This document shows, piece after piece, positions 53,349-63,152 of a stretch of 64,000 bases of DNA. Under the pieces are notes generated by a model. It searched no databases. It was not told the DNA's origin and worked only from the letters and a program-made list of their open reading frames with translations. Position 1 is the stretch's first letter. Each line of letters opens with the position of its first letter. This stretch comes from UBA11612 sp963976395 (GTDB lineage Bacteria; Pseudomonadota; Alphaproteobacteria; Rhodospirillales; Rhodospirillaceae), in NCBI GenBank assembly GCA_963976395.1, contig CAXBLG010000006.1, forward strand, positions 34,695-98,694, in the 5' to 3' direction. The translations under genes were made by a program, and so were the position numbers.

Positions 53349-53948
53349 ATGAGCATGCCGCAGGATGATGAAGAAACTGAGGACGGGACCCTTTGGGTAT
53401 TTGGGTTTGGGTCACTGATGTGGCGTCCGGGGTTTTCGTATACCCAAATGCAGGCGGCTGCGTTGGACGGCTATCGCCGCGATATGTGTTTTCTGTCCAT
53501 CCATTATCGCGGCACGCCCCAGGTTCCCGGACTGGTTTGCGGGCTGGTGAAGGCGGACCAGCCGCGGGTGGTTTGCAAAGGACGTGCTTTCTGTGTTCAC
53601 AAGAGCGACGAGGCTAAGGTGGTGGCCTACCTGGATAAGCGTGAGCTCATAACCGATATATACCACCCGACACGTGTGCATATTCGTCTCACAGATGGCC
53701 GCTATGTTAACGCCCGCACGTATCTATCAGATACGAGTCATGATCAATTTGTGGGGAATTGGCCGGATGAAAATAAAGCGGCAGCAATTGCAGCTGGAGT
53801 TGGCAGTGAAGGAAGTAGCTTGGAGTACCTAGAAAATATTGTTCACCATTTGAAGGGTCTGGATATCACTGATGTTTACATGGAAAAGCTGCTGACGAAG
53901 GCGCGGCTATGTAAGAGTGGCAAGGCATTACAAGAGCACAAGTACTAA
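53349..53948 (+). CDS. ChaC-like gamma-glutamylcyclotransferase
   Basis: About 199 residues from ATG 53349; an in-frame ATG at 53283 would reach into the divergent gene's start. The GGCT substrate loop is LWVFGFGSLMWRPGF, and a catalytic-type Glu is in GSSLEYLENIVHHL. ChaC-type enzymes release 5-oxoproline from glutathione, which fits loosely with the nearby GST. Full family length. Confidence 0.9.
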   Translation: MSMPQDDEETEDGTLWVFGFGSLMWRPGFSYTQMQAAALDGYRRDMCFLSIHYRGTPQVPGLVCGLVKADQPRVVCKGRAFCVHKSDEAKVVAYLDKRELITDIYHPTRVHIRLTDGRYVNARTYLSDTSHDQFVGNWPDENKAAAIAAGVGSEGSSLEYLENIVHHLKGLDITDVYMEKLLTKARLCKSGKALQEHKY

Positions 53949-54136
53949 CCCCGGGGCTTTTTGTGGGTGCGGCTCAAGAATGTCTTTTCTATCAGCACCC
54001 AAAAAGCAGCTAGACCGAGTACGAATCCTGCAACATCTAGTGATGACCTAATTTCAATGCCGCCGGCTACCAGCAGGGCGAAGGCCGCCAGGGCAAAAAC
54101 CAGGGCTCTAAATCCTGTCAGAAAGCTAGCCTTCAT
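53945..54136 (-). CDS. Small two-helix membrane protein, unknown
   Basis: A 63-residue protein with GGAGGTAAGCT before the ATG, an excellent ribosome-binding site. Two membrane helices: FRALVFALAAFALLVAGGI and DVAGFVLGLAAFWVLI, with a basic tail RTHKKPRG. No family recognised. Its stop overlaps the ChaC-like stop by four bases. The gap 54137-54314 has no feature I can support. Confidence 0.6.
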   Translation of the reverse strand: MKASFLTGFRALVFALAAFALLVAGGIEIRSSLDVAGFVLGLAAFWVLIEKTFLSRTHKKPRG

Positions 54137-54314
54137 AGCTTACCTCCATCGCGGCTAGAACAATTGTGCTCATCGTTCTGCGGCTAGAGCAAGAAAACTT
54201 TGGCGCAGTTTCGAATTGTTCCACACGACGGCGATGCAGAATATTCGCAGCCCTGCGTTAACAGGCTATTCTCTGCTATGGAGAATGGTACAGAAATCGA
54301 AGCTTTGAGTTGAA

Positions 54315-54884
54315 ATGAACTTTAAAGGAATTTGGCGGAAAAGCCCGGAGGGGCGTGCGACACTTTGGACGCTGGCCGCCATTGGTTTTTTCCTACTAAT
54401 TCAGATGGTATTCGTCCTCCCTTGCTTTGAGCGCATTGCCGGTTTTAAGCCGTTTAATGCGCAGTTTCCCTTGAGCGAGGTCGCGGTGGCAATTCAGTTG
54501 GGCGCTTACAGTACAGGGGCTGCTAGAGCGTATGTCCTATTTATTGCAACTGAAATTCCCCTGGCTTTGTCGACGTCCGTGTTCTTCGCACTTCTATGGC
54601 ATACGATGTTTTTATTTTCGCCGAATCGTATTTTCATGTTTCTGAAGAGCGGCGGAATATTGTTTACGCCATTTATTGCCGTTGTTTTTAATGTTGCTGA
54701 AAGCGTGGGGTTTGCAAGACTCATCGCCGGTCTTTCGGAACCGTCTTACGCCTCAGTGGTGGAGCTCAGTACATTGATGCATCAGTTAAGAGGTGCATCC
54801 GAGGATTTGCGTATTTACGTCACAATATTTTTCGCGGGAGTGATTGTGATTCAATGGGTGCAGCGAAAGAGTGCTGAGCTGTGA
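54315..54884 (+). CDS. Integral membrane protein, unknown
   Basis: A 189-residue protein with about four hydrophobic helices (near 17-36, 75-98, 105-127 and 163-182). No motif recognised. Codon usage is more AT-rich than in the core genes. It is on the same strand as the next membrane-protein gene, 93 bases away. Confidence 0.6.
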   Translation: MNFKGIWRKSPEGRATLWTLAAIGFFLLIQMVFVLPCFERIAGFKPFNAQFPLSEVAVAIQLGAYSTGAARAYVLFIATEIPLALSTSVFFALLWHTMFLFSPNRIFMFLKSGGILFTPFIAVVFNVAESVGFARLIAGLSEPSYASVVELSTLMHQLRGASEDLRIYVTIFFAGVIVIQWVQRKSAEL

Positions 54885-54977
54885 AAGTCCTATGAGCCGC
54901 GTCGTGCCCTTATGTTTTTGTCACTGTGAAAGTGTAGTAGGCTGCGGAATGATGATCGGAGAAATGGGGTTCTCGCG

Positions 54978-55643
54978 ATGACCAGCGCGATTGTTTGGGG
55001 CTACGTACATATCATCTTGTTTGTGTTTTGGCTTGGCGCTGAACTCGGCGTTTTTGTCAGCACCGCGCTGATTCGTCGTGCGCGGGTGAGTTATGAAGCG
55101 CGGGTTGCGTTGCTAAAAGTCGCAACAATTACCCACGTTGTTCCTCGCGTTTGTTTTGCACTTATACTACCCGTCGGGATTGAATTGACCGGGGTGATCA
55201 ATGTGTATCCGTTGACGCCTGGCCTGCAAACCGCTAGTTGGGCCATAAGCGCGATCTGGTTGTTGATTATCATTGCCCATGTCCGCGCGGCCGGGTTTCC
55301 TGCAGCCTCTACACTCCGGCATCTCGATCTGTTTTTTAAAGCAATCGCCGGATTGGGATTTGTCGTTTACGGTCTGAACTCTCTGGCTACTGGTGCGCCG
55401 ATTGATGAAACGTGGTTTGCGGCGAAACTGTTTCTTGTCGGTTTGGTTTTCTGGACCACGATCGCAGTTGATCTTTGTTTTAGGCCATTTTTCGCGCCGT
55501 TTGCCGAACTTGAAAAGTATGGATCTACGCCTGAGCGAGAAGAAGCCATTGTACGCGCCGCCAATCATACCCTGGTAGCTATGGTGGCGCTTTACCTCTT
55601 GTTGGCGGCTATTGCTTTTGTTGGGAAGGTAAAGCCCTTTTGA
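54978..55643 (+). CDS. Conserved-looking integral membrane protein, unknown
   Basis: A 221-residue protein with about six helices. Charged residues stay in loops, and a HIILFVFWLGAELGVFVS opening recalls CopD-like or DUF2269-like proteins, but I cannot assign a family. Histidines (His11, His53, His101, His115) lie in or near helices, so heme or metal binding is possible. Its 3' end overlaps the convergent glycosyltransferase gene by 35 bases. Confidence 0.65.
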   Translation: MTSAIVWGYVHIILFVFWLGAELGVFVSTALIRRARVSYEARVALLKVATITHVVPRVCFALILPVGIELTGVINVYPLTPGLQTASWAISAIWLLIIIAHVRAAGFPAASTLRHLDLFFKAIAGLGFVVYGLNSLATGAPIDETWFAAKLFLVGLVFWTTIAVDLCFRPFFAPFAELEKYGSTPEREEAIVRAANHTLVAMVALYLLLAAIAFVGKVKPF

Positions 55644-56940
55644 TATGGGGCTGAGCTAGCGGTGGTTCGTACATGGGGCGCTCATACGGCGTTCGTGAAA
55701 AATTGCGATGGTTTTGTGGGGCAGCAGCCTCCTCCAATACGCGGCGCAATTTTTCGGCTAAATGCGCCCTATTGTAATGCGTATCGGCTAACAGAGATGA
55801 AGCGATGCTAGACTTCGTTATCGCGACGTTATCATCCAGGAAGCATTTTAGTTTATTGGCAGCCTTATCCAGATCGTCAGGCGGTAACGCAATTCCGGCG
55901 CCACTACGGTCGAGAACATCTTTTTGCCATCCTTGATAGTTGATAACGACTGGCTTTCCAGCAGCGAGTCCGTCAAAAAACTTGTTCGCGGAGTTCGGCC
56001 AGGGCGCTGCATCAATAATAAATGTTGAACACACAGCCGTCGCGGCCGACAAGAATGGCGGCACTTTATTTTTAGGCAGTGGTGCCAACATCCAAAAGTT
56101 TTTTCCGAGAACGCCTAACTTGTCGGCCAGTGCTGTGAGTTCATCGCGCTTAGCACCGTCTCCGGCGACAACAAAGCAGATTTTGGAATCGCGGTTCTGC
56201 ATCTGAGCTGCAAGTTGGACAATATAGTCAACGCCGTTCGCGAACCCGAGCGTCCCGGCATAGGCGACTATTTTTTTACTTCGCAGATGAGGATGCTGGT
56301 CTAGAAACGTGTTGCCAACAGCACGGTCTACTCGGAAGAGATCTGTGTCCGAGCAGTTGGGGATAACGGAGATGTCGTTCTGACTGATTCCCATGGCCAC
56401 GATCTCATCTCGTGTGCAAGGAGAGAGTGCAACGATATGCGACGACTGCCGGTACGCGCTCCGTTCCATCCACTGAGCGACCACAATGGCAAGCGGATTT
56501 CTTAAAATTCCGAGGGTAATGGGCACTTTGGGCCATTGATCGCGCACCTCGAAAACCATCGGTACAGCGTGGCGCCATTTTGCGACAATGCCCGGAATCA
56601 TGATTGTGAGCGGTGTCGATGTGGCGAAGACCAAGTCTACATTTCGAATTCGCATGGCGACAAATGCGCACAAAACGGCGAAATGGAAAAACGCGAGGAT
56701 CCGCCGAAGATAAGATTGCCGATTGGAGTAAGCGACCCGGATAACCTTCAAATCGATTCCATCGATGGCAAGATCGTTTACGAGAATATCAAATCGGTAA
56801 CTTGGCGGAAAAAATGCAGTGGATGTTACCAACGTAACCTGATGTCCGGCCTGCACTAGCCTTCGCGCCATCTCGTAGGATCGTGTTGATCCGACCCCGT
56901 CTGCTGGGGTGAAGTACTGGTGTAGATAGACAATGTGCAT
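55609..56940 (-). CDS. Family 4 glycosyltransferase, WcaI-like
   Basis: About 443 residues from ATG 56940; TTG 56955 would add five. GT-B fold: HIVYLHQYFTPADGVGSTRS at the acceptor side, VPMVFEVRDQWPKVPI, and in the donor domain KKIVAYAGTLGFANGVDYIV, FVVAGDGAKRDEL and FFDGLAAGKPVVINYQG. It transfers a sugar in polysaccharide or glycolipid synthesis; the acceptor is unknown. No other polysaccharide genes are adjacent. Confidence 0.88.
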   Translation of the reverse strand: MHIVYLHQYFTPADGVGSTRSYEMARRLVQAGHQVTLVTSTAFFPPSYRFDILVNDLAIDGIDLKVIRVAYSNRQSYLRRILAFFHFAVLCAFVAMRIRNVDLVFATSTPLTIMIPGIVAKWRHAVPMVFEVRDQWPKVPITLGILRNPLAIVVAQWMERSAYRQSSHIVALSPCTRDEIVAMGISQNDISVIPNCSDTDLFRVDRAVGNTFLDQHPHLRSKKIVAYAGTLGFANGVDYIVQLAAQMQNRDSKICFVVAGDGAKRDELTALADKLGVLGKNFWMLAPLPKNKVPPFLSAATAVCSTFIIDAAPWPNSANKFFDGLAAGKPVVINYQGWQKDVLDRSGAGIALPPDDLDKAANKLKCFLDDNVAITKSSIASSLLADTHYNRAHLAEKLRRVLEEAAAPQNHRNFSRTPYERPMYEPPLAQPHIKRALPSQQKQ

Positions 56941-57043
56941 CCGTGCGCCGGCCAATATGATGGGAACTGAGCGGCAGACTAACGCCGATAGCTCAAAAGG
57001 TCACGGAGCCTATATTTTCGGGTGGGTACTTAGAAACCCGCTG

Positions 57044-60022
57044 TTAAAAAACGTATCGAGCACTGACTTGCAATGTCCGAGGTGGGGCCGCGCTGCGCTG
57101 GATAAACGGTGCGCCGCCGCCAATTTGGACCTGATTGGATTGCGTAAAGTTGACGGGATACCCACTCAAATTATTGGCGTTGAAAACGTTGAACACATCC
57201 GTGCGTAGCTCCAAAAGTCCTTCCTGAACCGGAACGGCATACTGAAGTCCGATATCGAAGGTTTTCGACCAAGGCAGACGTCCGCTATTACGTGTTGTGC
57301 CGGGAAACCGGTCTGAATTTCCGACAAATCCTTCGCCGAAAGACTGGCCGTCGCCGTTCAGATCTATGGTGCCGAATGTGGCGGCGTCGGGCACGAAATT
57401 TACAGGCTGGCCGCTTTGTACAAGGCCCGCGATGGTCAAAGACAAGTTCTTCAGCGGAAATACCGTCAGTATTCCGGAGACCGTATGAGTGCGGTCGTTG
57501 AGGGAAGGGCCATAGTCCGCCGCGAAGTTGTTTGAGTCTTGTGCTCTAAAATTAATGTCGTCGGTATCATTCTTCAAACCCGAGAGCGTATAGGACAGGC
57601 GGTATGCAAAGGAATCCCCGCCCTTTTCTTTTATGACCGTAATATTCAATGCCTTGTACTCGGCCCGCCCGCCGGTATCGGTAACAACAATGCTTCGAGC
57701 TCCACCGGGTACGAGGGGTGCTGGACGTGAGGCGTTGGCATCTGCCTGGCTGCGTGGATTGCCCGTGAACGTAAAGGGTGCTGGCGCATTTAAATCGACA
57801 AGGCGCAGAAGGTCGCGGCTCTTTGAATAAATCGCATCCGTATAAAATAAGAGATCGTCGGTGATTTGCCATTGATAGCCGACGGTTACTTGAAGCGCGC
57901 GAGGGTTCTGGAGTCCGTTGGGGTTCAGAATGCGCAAATTACTCGATAGCGCCGTGTCCCGAAGGTTGGCAGATTGTGCGGGTGTCGGACAGGCCAGATA
58001 GGTGGTGCATGCGGGATTGGCGGTCAGATTTCCGTTGAATGTGATGCGCTCAATGTTTGTATCGGACGGCAAGAGGCCCAAATTAATCAGCTGCTGGAGC
58101 TGAGCCTTGAAGGCGGGAGACGTTGAGTTTTGTTGGAAGGCGTCTGACGCGACCGTATAGGGAATCTTGTCATAGAACAGGCCGATGCCGCCGCGAACGG
58201 CCATGCGCTCGTTGAGTGCGTAATTAGCGCTTAGGCGCGGGGCGAAATTATTGAAATCTCCCGACCCACCGCTTTTAGAAAGATTGTCGTAGTCCCACCT
58301 TAAGCCCGCCGTGACGTTGAGGCGCGGAGTGACGGCGAAGACGTCTTCGACGTAAAACCCGAATTGGGATTGAGTGGTGCCAAATGCGTTGGGCTGAAGT
58401 TCAACGGCGTAATTTAGAACTTGTACATTAGATGGGAGATCGCCGGGTTGCAGATTTGTGTTGATGCCGGATGCGGACAATGCGGCGAGCTGAGAAGTGT
58501 CTAGGCGTACAGTGTAATTGCCCGCAACATTGCCGCCGCCGGTGAGGCTGAAGTCAGACACGATGACATCGGCTCCGACCTTTAGGGTGTGCGCGCCATA
58601 TTTGTATGTAACTTTGTGTTGCGTTTGATAGGTGTTTTCAGTGTCGTCGAAGACGAATCCGGGATGACCTAAAACAGCAATCGTTTGGCCGGATGGAGCC
58701 TGTACGGTGACTTGTGGTCCGGGGTCTGCGGCGCCGTAATTCCATCGAAAGCGGCTGTACTGGAAACGGCCTTCGTACGTGAAACTTTCACCGGTGTAGG
58801 TTGTGGACAGTGCGAGCAACGTCGAGGTGCGGTTCTGGCTATTCGCGGCCGAAGGAAAACTAACGCCACCACTGATGCCACCCGCCTGTCGACCAATCGT
58901 AATGCGACCGTGGTTGAATCGCATCATGGACGACCAATCGTCATTCCAGATGTGATCCAATCTAAGCGAAGAGAGTAAAAACTCGTTAGTGCCGCCGACG
59001 GCTTGATTAAGGCCGAGTTCAGGAACAACTAATCGGTTTTGTTTATCATCGCGGGTGTATTCAAGATTGGCGTAGTAAAACGTCTTGTCCTTGACCAGAG
59101 GCCCGCCCAACCCCAGTCCACCCTGGTATCGGTTGAAGGTATCGGACACCGGGTTCCCCGACAAATCCGTCGTATTGAAGTTGGAGTTTTTTGTTAAAAA
59201 CCCAGGTCGGCTGATAGCAAACGCTTCCCCCTCAACAGTATTGCTGCCGGATTTGCTTGTGATGTTCACAACGCCGTTCGCGGTACGTCCGTATTCTGCC
59301 GAAAAATTATTCGCAAGAACGGTGGCGCTCTGGGTAAAGCCGAGGGGGATGGGAAATTTTAGCCCGCCCAAGAAGTTCTCGTTGTTGTCAAGACCATCGA
59401 TCATATAGTTGGTAAACAAGCTGTTCGCGCCGTTGATGGATATGCTGGGCGCTTCCGGGAAAAACCCTGTCGCTTGTGTGACGTTGGGTAGACGAAAGAG
59501 AGAGCGTGTTACGTCCCGAGCTTCTATAGGGAGAGTCTCTAGTTCCTCTTCGGAAAACGTCGATGATACTTCTGCATTCGTGGTGTTAAGGCGCGTAATG
59601 CCGCGGCGGCCGACGACGACGATTTCCTCTTGCGCTCGAAGATCATTCTTTTCAAATACGAGCAGCGTGACAGAGCGGTCGAATGTCGAGCGTAGGGTAA
59701 TGTTTGTGCTTTGTGTGGCCTCGTACGATGCCGTTTCGGCTGTGGACACTATGTAGGAGCCCGAAGTGCCGAGGCCGCTAAATCGAGCCTTGCCTTGTTC
59801 ATCGGTCCAGGTCTCGGCGCGCTGGCCGGTTCCGGTATTATTCAAGACGACAGGCAAGTCTGCCACCGCTTGCTTACTGATGGCGTTGACCACCGATACT
59901 TCTAGGCTTGCTTGTGCCCAAGCAAGATCGGGTGTGAGCACAATTAAGACGGCGAATAGCCCGCTCGAAATGTCGATAAAAAATTTGCGAATGGCCGACT
60001 GGCAAGCGACTCTGTGCAACAA
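57044..60022 (-). CDS. TonB-dependent outer-membrane receptor with carboxypeptidase-regulatory-like N-terminus
   Basis: About 992 residues. I start it at TTG 60022, eight bases after AGGAG; the TTG at 60058 lacks a site. A signal peptide ends DLAWAQA. Residues about 40-125 form a carboxypeptidase-regulatory-like domain. A TonB-box-like segment AQEEIVVVGRRG precedes the plug (ISINGANSLFTNYMIDGLDN, SAEYGRTANGVVNITSKSG). The barrel ends QVSARYVF, with terminal Phe for BAM recognition. This is the Oar-like group of TonB receptors. No FecA-type signalling domain is seen. It is divergent from the YnjB-type importer, so they may share a substrate. Confidence 0.9.
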   Translation of the reverse strand: MLHRVACQSAIRKFFIDISSGLFAVLIVLTPDLAWAQASLEVSVVNAISKQAVADLPVVLNNTGTGQRAETWTDEQGKARFSGLGTSGSYIVSTAETASYEATQSTNITLRSTFDRSVTLLVFEKNDLRAQEEIVVVGRRGITRLNTTNAEVSSTFSEEELETLPIEARDVTRSLFRLPNVTQATGFFPEAPSISINGANSLFTNYMIDGLDNNENFLGGLKFPIPLGFTQSATVLANNFSAEYGRTANGVVNITSKSGSNTVEGEAFAISRPGFLTKNSNFNTTDLSGNPVSDTFNRYQGGLGLGGPLVKDKTFYYANLEYTRDDKQNRLVVPELGLNQAVGGTNEFLLSSLRLDHIWNDDWSSMMRFNHGRITIGRQAGGISGGVSFPSAANSQNRTSTLLALSTTYTGESFTYEGRFQYSRFRWNYGAADPGPQVTVQAPSGQTIAVLGHPGFVFDDTENTYQTQHKVTYKYGAHTLKVGADVIVSDFSLTGGGNVAGNYTVRLDTSQLAALSASGINTNLQPGDLPSNVQVLNYAVELQPNAFGTTQSQFGFYVEDVFAVTPRLNVTAGLRWDYDNLSKSGGSGDFNNFAPRLSANYALNERMAVRGGIGLFYDKIPYTVASDAFQQNSTSPAFKAQLQQLINLGLLPSDTNIERITFNGNLTANPACTTYLACPTPAQSANLRDTALSSNLRILNPNGLQNPRALQVTVGYQWQITDDLLFYTDAIYSKSRDLLRLVDLNAPAPFTFTGNPRSQADANASRPAPLVPGGARSIVVTDTGGRAEYKALNITVIKEKGGDSFAYRLSYTLSGLKNDTDDINFRAQDSNNFAADYGPSLNDRTHTVSGILTVFPLKNLSLTIAGLVQSGQPVNFVPDAATFGTIDLNGDGQSFGEGFVGNSDRFPGTTRNSGRLPWSKTFDIGLQYAVPVQEGLLELRTDVFNVFNANNLSGYPVNFTQSNQVQIGGGAPFIQRSAAPPRTLQVSARYVF

Positions 60023-60229
60023 AATGTGATCTCCTGAACCCTGATGCGCGTGGGACAATCACATACTCGGACTCGCGCGAGAAGAGACGCAGGCCCATAT
60101 ATCGAGGTGTTCACGTAGTTTTGAACGGATTGATGCGGGCTTGCCGGTTAAAGCTATGGCTCTGAATATAGAAAACTGATCCAAATAAGGCTGACGGGCG
60201 CGTTTAGTGCCTCGACAGGTGAGAATGTG

Positions 60230-61438
60230 ATGTGCCGTTTTTTTGCGATTTTGATCGCGGTCTTTTCTTTAGGCGGAATAACCACGGGATATGGGCGTAC
60301 AGCGACCCCCGATTGGAATGACGTGGTTTCCGCTGCTGAAGGGCAAACAGTGTATTGGCATGCGTGGGGCGGTGACGAAAATGTGAATCGCTACGTCGCG
60401 TGGGTAGCGGATCAGGTCAGAGATCAATACAGCATCACCCTTCGCCATGTGAGAGTGGGAAATATCAGCGAGACCGTCACTCTCCTGGTTGCGGAAAAAG
60501 CCGGCGGCCGAACCCAGGACGGCCGCATTGATTTATTGTGGCTAAATGGAGAAAATTTTGCGGCTCTGAAAAGTGCCGATCTACTTTATGGTCCATTCAC
60601 GCACCAGCTGCCTTATTTTGCATATGTGGATATACTCAATAAGCCAACGACACTGGTGGATTTCACATTGCCGACTGATGGGTTGGAAGCGCCATGGGGA
60701 ATGGCGCAGATCGTTTTTTTTGCCGACACCGCTCATGTCAAAAATTTGCCGCGATCGCTTACGGACTTAAAGACGTGGGCGGAAAAAAATCCCGGACGCT
60801 TCACCTATCCTGCGCCGCCGGATTTCACGGGAACTACATTTCTTAAACAGGCGCTTATGGATTTAGTTGCGGATCGTGCTCCGTTATATAAACCGGTAAC
60901 AGACGTCGATTTTGAAAGACTCAGCGCGCCGTTGTGGGCGTTTCTTGACTCGTTACATCCTACTCTATGGCGTTCAGGTAAAATATTTCCCGCGAATTAT
61001 CCGGCGTTGCGCCAGCTCATGAACGACGGCTCGGTTGATGTCGCGTTCTCGTTCAATCCCGCCGAAGTTACCAGCGCTATTTCCCGCCGGCTTCTGCCTT
61101 CAACCGTGAGGCCGTTTGTGTTTAGCGGCGGCACGATCGGCAATAGTCATTTCGTTGCAATTCCGCAAACCGCATCAGCGAAAGAAGGGGCCTTGGTTGT
61201 GGCAAATTTTCTGCTGTCGCCAATTGCACAGGCCCGTAAAGCGGATCCGCATGTATGGGGCGATCCAACAGTCCTCGATGTTCAGAAACTGGATGCGGAC
61301 TCGGCCGCTCTTTTTCAAGATCTAGCGCACGGCGATACAATGCCCAGCCCGGAGGATTTGCGCCGGGTTATTGCAGAGCCCCATCCAAGCTGGACGGAGC
61401 GGCTCGAAGAAGAATGGCAGCGGAGATATCAACGCTGA
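60230..61438 (+). CDS. ynjB: YnjB-type ABC transporter substrate-binding protein
   Basis: About 402 residues; ATG 60230 has AGGTGAG upstream. A signal peptide (FFAILIAVFSLGG, cut near GYGRT) is followed by the family block DWNDVVSAAEGQTVYWHAWG. DLLWLNGENFAALK and LEAPWGMAQIVFF line the two lobes. The family is an iron/thiamine-like binding-protein group whose ligand is not established. Its stop shares a base with the permease start (TGATG). Confidence 0.87.
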   Translation: MCRFFAILIAVFSLGGITTGYGRTATPDWNDVVSAAEGQTVYWHAWGGDENVNRYVAWVADQVRDQYSITLRHVRVGNISETVTLLVAEKAGGRTQDGRIDLLWLNGENFAALKSADLLYGPFTHQLPYFAYVDILNKPTTLVDFTLPTDGLEAPWGMAQIVFFADTAHVKNLPRSLTDLKTWAEKNPGRFTYPAPPDFTGTTFLKQALMDLVADRAPLYKPVTDVDFERLSAPLWAFLDSLHPTLWRSGKIFPANYPALRQLMNDGSVDVAFSFNPAEVTSAISRRLLPSTVRPFVFSGGTIGNSHFVAIPQTASAKEGALVVANFLLSPIAQARKADPHVWGDPTVLDVQKLDADSAALFQDLAHGDTMPSPEDLRRVIAEPHPSWTERLEEEWQRRYQR

Positions 61439-63150
61439 TGGGGTCCATTAGCCCGCTGCGTACCGGCGCGCGCCGATGGCTTCGGCTTTTCCCACCCGTC
61501 ACGGTGGCGTTGTTTCTTGCTCCTATCGCGGCGGGACTTATGGGAACGGTGTTGCCCTCTTTCGGATACTTACCCGGGAGTGGAAGTGCGCCGCTGACCC
61601 TGACGCCCTGGCGAGACTTTTTCAACGCCCCCGGCGTTGAAAGTGCGTTGCTTGCAACCATGGTCACGGGTGTTGGGGCAACGGTACTCTCAGTACTCAT
61701 TGCTGTTGCTGTTTCGGCGTCGTGGCATGGAACGCGCGCCGTTTCTTCCTTACGAAAATGGCTTGCACCGCTTTTGGCAGCGCCTCATGCAGCGTTTGCC
61801 ATGGGCTTTGCATTTCTTTTGGCGCCTAGTGGATGGCTTGTGAGAACGATCTCTCCTTGGGCGACAGGTTGGGATCGGCCACCTGATTTTATTTTTGTGC
61901 AGGACCCAAACGGTATCGCGCTTTTAATTGCGCTGGTGTGCAAAGAAATCTTCTTTCTTCTGTTGATGATTTGGGCGGCGCTGGGTCAGGTGAAAGCTGA
62001 TAGGCTTCTTGATATCGCCCGAACATTGGGTTACCGGCCCGTTAGTGCTTGGTGCAAGGTTGTTCTTCCGCTTATCTATCCGCAGATCAGATTGCCCGTG
62101 TACGCTGTATTGGCGTACAGCCTATCTGTTGTAGACATGGCCATCATTCTTGGGCCGACGGCGCCTCCTACGCTGTCCGTGCTCATACTGACCTGGTTTC
62201 AAGACCCTGCTCCGGCCATGCGCTTTCAAGGGGCGGCGGGCGCTGTTTTCTTGCTTATGTGCGTCTTCTTAACAATCGCGATGTGGCGCGCTGCGGAATG
62301 TCTTGGCGCCAAGGCGACGAGAGATTGGCTGACGAGCGGTGCGCGGCGCTTCGCTGATACTGCTGTGCGGTGGATTTCGGGTGGCGCCATGATCGCCATT
62401 TTGGCCGTGACGGTCGGTGCGCTCTCAACTCTTGTTTTATGGTCCATAACGAACGTCTGGCGCTTTCCTGATTTTGTGCCCAGCTCTTTTTCTTTAGAGG
62501 TGTGGCAAGATATTTGGCCGAGACTTAGAGAGAGCATTGTTATCACGTCAATTGTTGCCATGGTGAGTGCCTCCATTGCGATTGTGGTCACGCTGGGATG
62601 TCTGGAAAATGAACAGTGGAATGGAAAGCCGACCGGGAGAAGGTCGCTGACACTTCTATACCTGCCGTTGGTCGTGCCCCAAATTAGCTTTTTGTTCGGT
62701 CTGCAAATTATGTTCGTGATGATGAATATGGACGGAACGTGGAGCGCGGTTATCTGGGGGCATCTGATTTTTGTACTGCCCTATACTTTTCTTGTGCTGT
62801 CTGATCCTTATCGGGCGCTCGATTCAAGATATGCGCGCGCAGCCTCGTCCTTGGGAGCATCGCCGCTCCGCCTGTTTTGGAGAATCAGAGCCCCCCTTCT
62901 TTTGGGTGCGATTACCATATCGTTCTCCGTTGGATTCGCGGTGAGCGTTACTCAGTATCTTGCGACGCTTTTTCCAAGCGTAGGAAGATTACCGACGCTT
63001 ACAACCGAGGCTGTTATATCTGTCTCGGGCGGTGATCGACGGGTGGCGGCGATCTACGGACTCACCCAACTGGCATTGCCATTATTGGTGTTTGGCGCGG
63101 CGATGATGGTGTCCATTCGTCGCGCCCGGCAGTTCGCGGGGAGTAAATAG
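61438..63150 (+). CDS. ynjC: YnjC-type ABC permease, two fused transmembrane domains
   Basis: About 570 residues from ATG 61438, in TGATG overlap with ynjB; ATG 61414 also possible. Around twelve membrane helices are arranged as two permease units. EAA-like loops lie at DIARTLGYRPVSAWCKVVLP and RAASSLGASPLRLFWRIRAP. A fused permease needs no second subunit, as in YnjC and related thiamine/iron-type transporters. Confidence 0.9.
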   Translation: MGSISPLRTGARRWLRLFPPVTVALFLAPIAAGLMGTVLPSFGYLPGSGSAPLTLTPWRDFFNAPGVESALLATMVTGVGATVLSVLIAVAVSASWHGTRAVSSLRKWLAPLLAAPHAAFAMGFAFLLAPSGWLVRTISPWATGWDRPPDFIFVQDPNGIALLIALVCKEIFFLLLMIWAALGQVKADRLLDIARTLGYRPVSAWCKVVLPLIYPQIRLPVYAVLAYSLSVVDMAIILGPTAPPTLSVLILTWFQDPAPAMRFQGAAGAVFLLMCVFLTIAMWRAAECLGAKATRDWLTSGARRFADTAVRWISGGAMIAILAVTVGALSTLVLWSITNVWRFPDFVPSSFSLEVWQDIWPRLRESIVITSIVAMVSASIAIVVTLGCLENEQWNGKPTGRRSLTLLYLPLVVPQISFLFGLQIMFVMMNMDGTWSAVIWGHLIFVLPYTFLVLSDPYRALDSRYARAASSLGASPLRLFWRIRAPLLLGAITISFSVGFAVSVTQYLATLFPSVGRLPTLTTEAVISVSGGDRRVAAIYGLTQLALPLLVFGAAMMVSIRRARQFAGSK

Positions 63151-63152
63151 GA

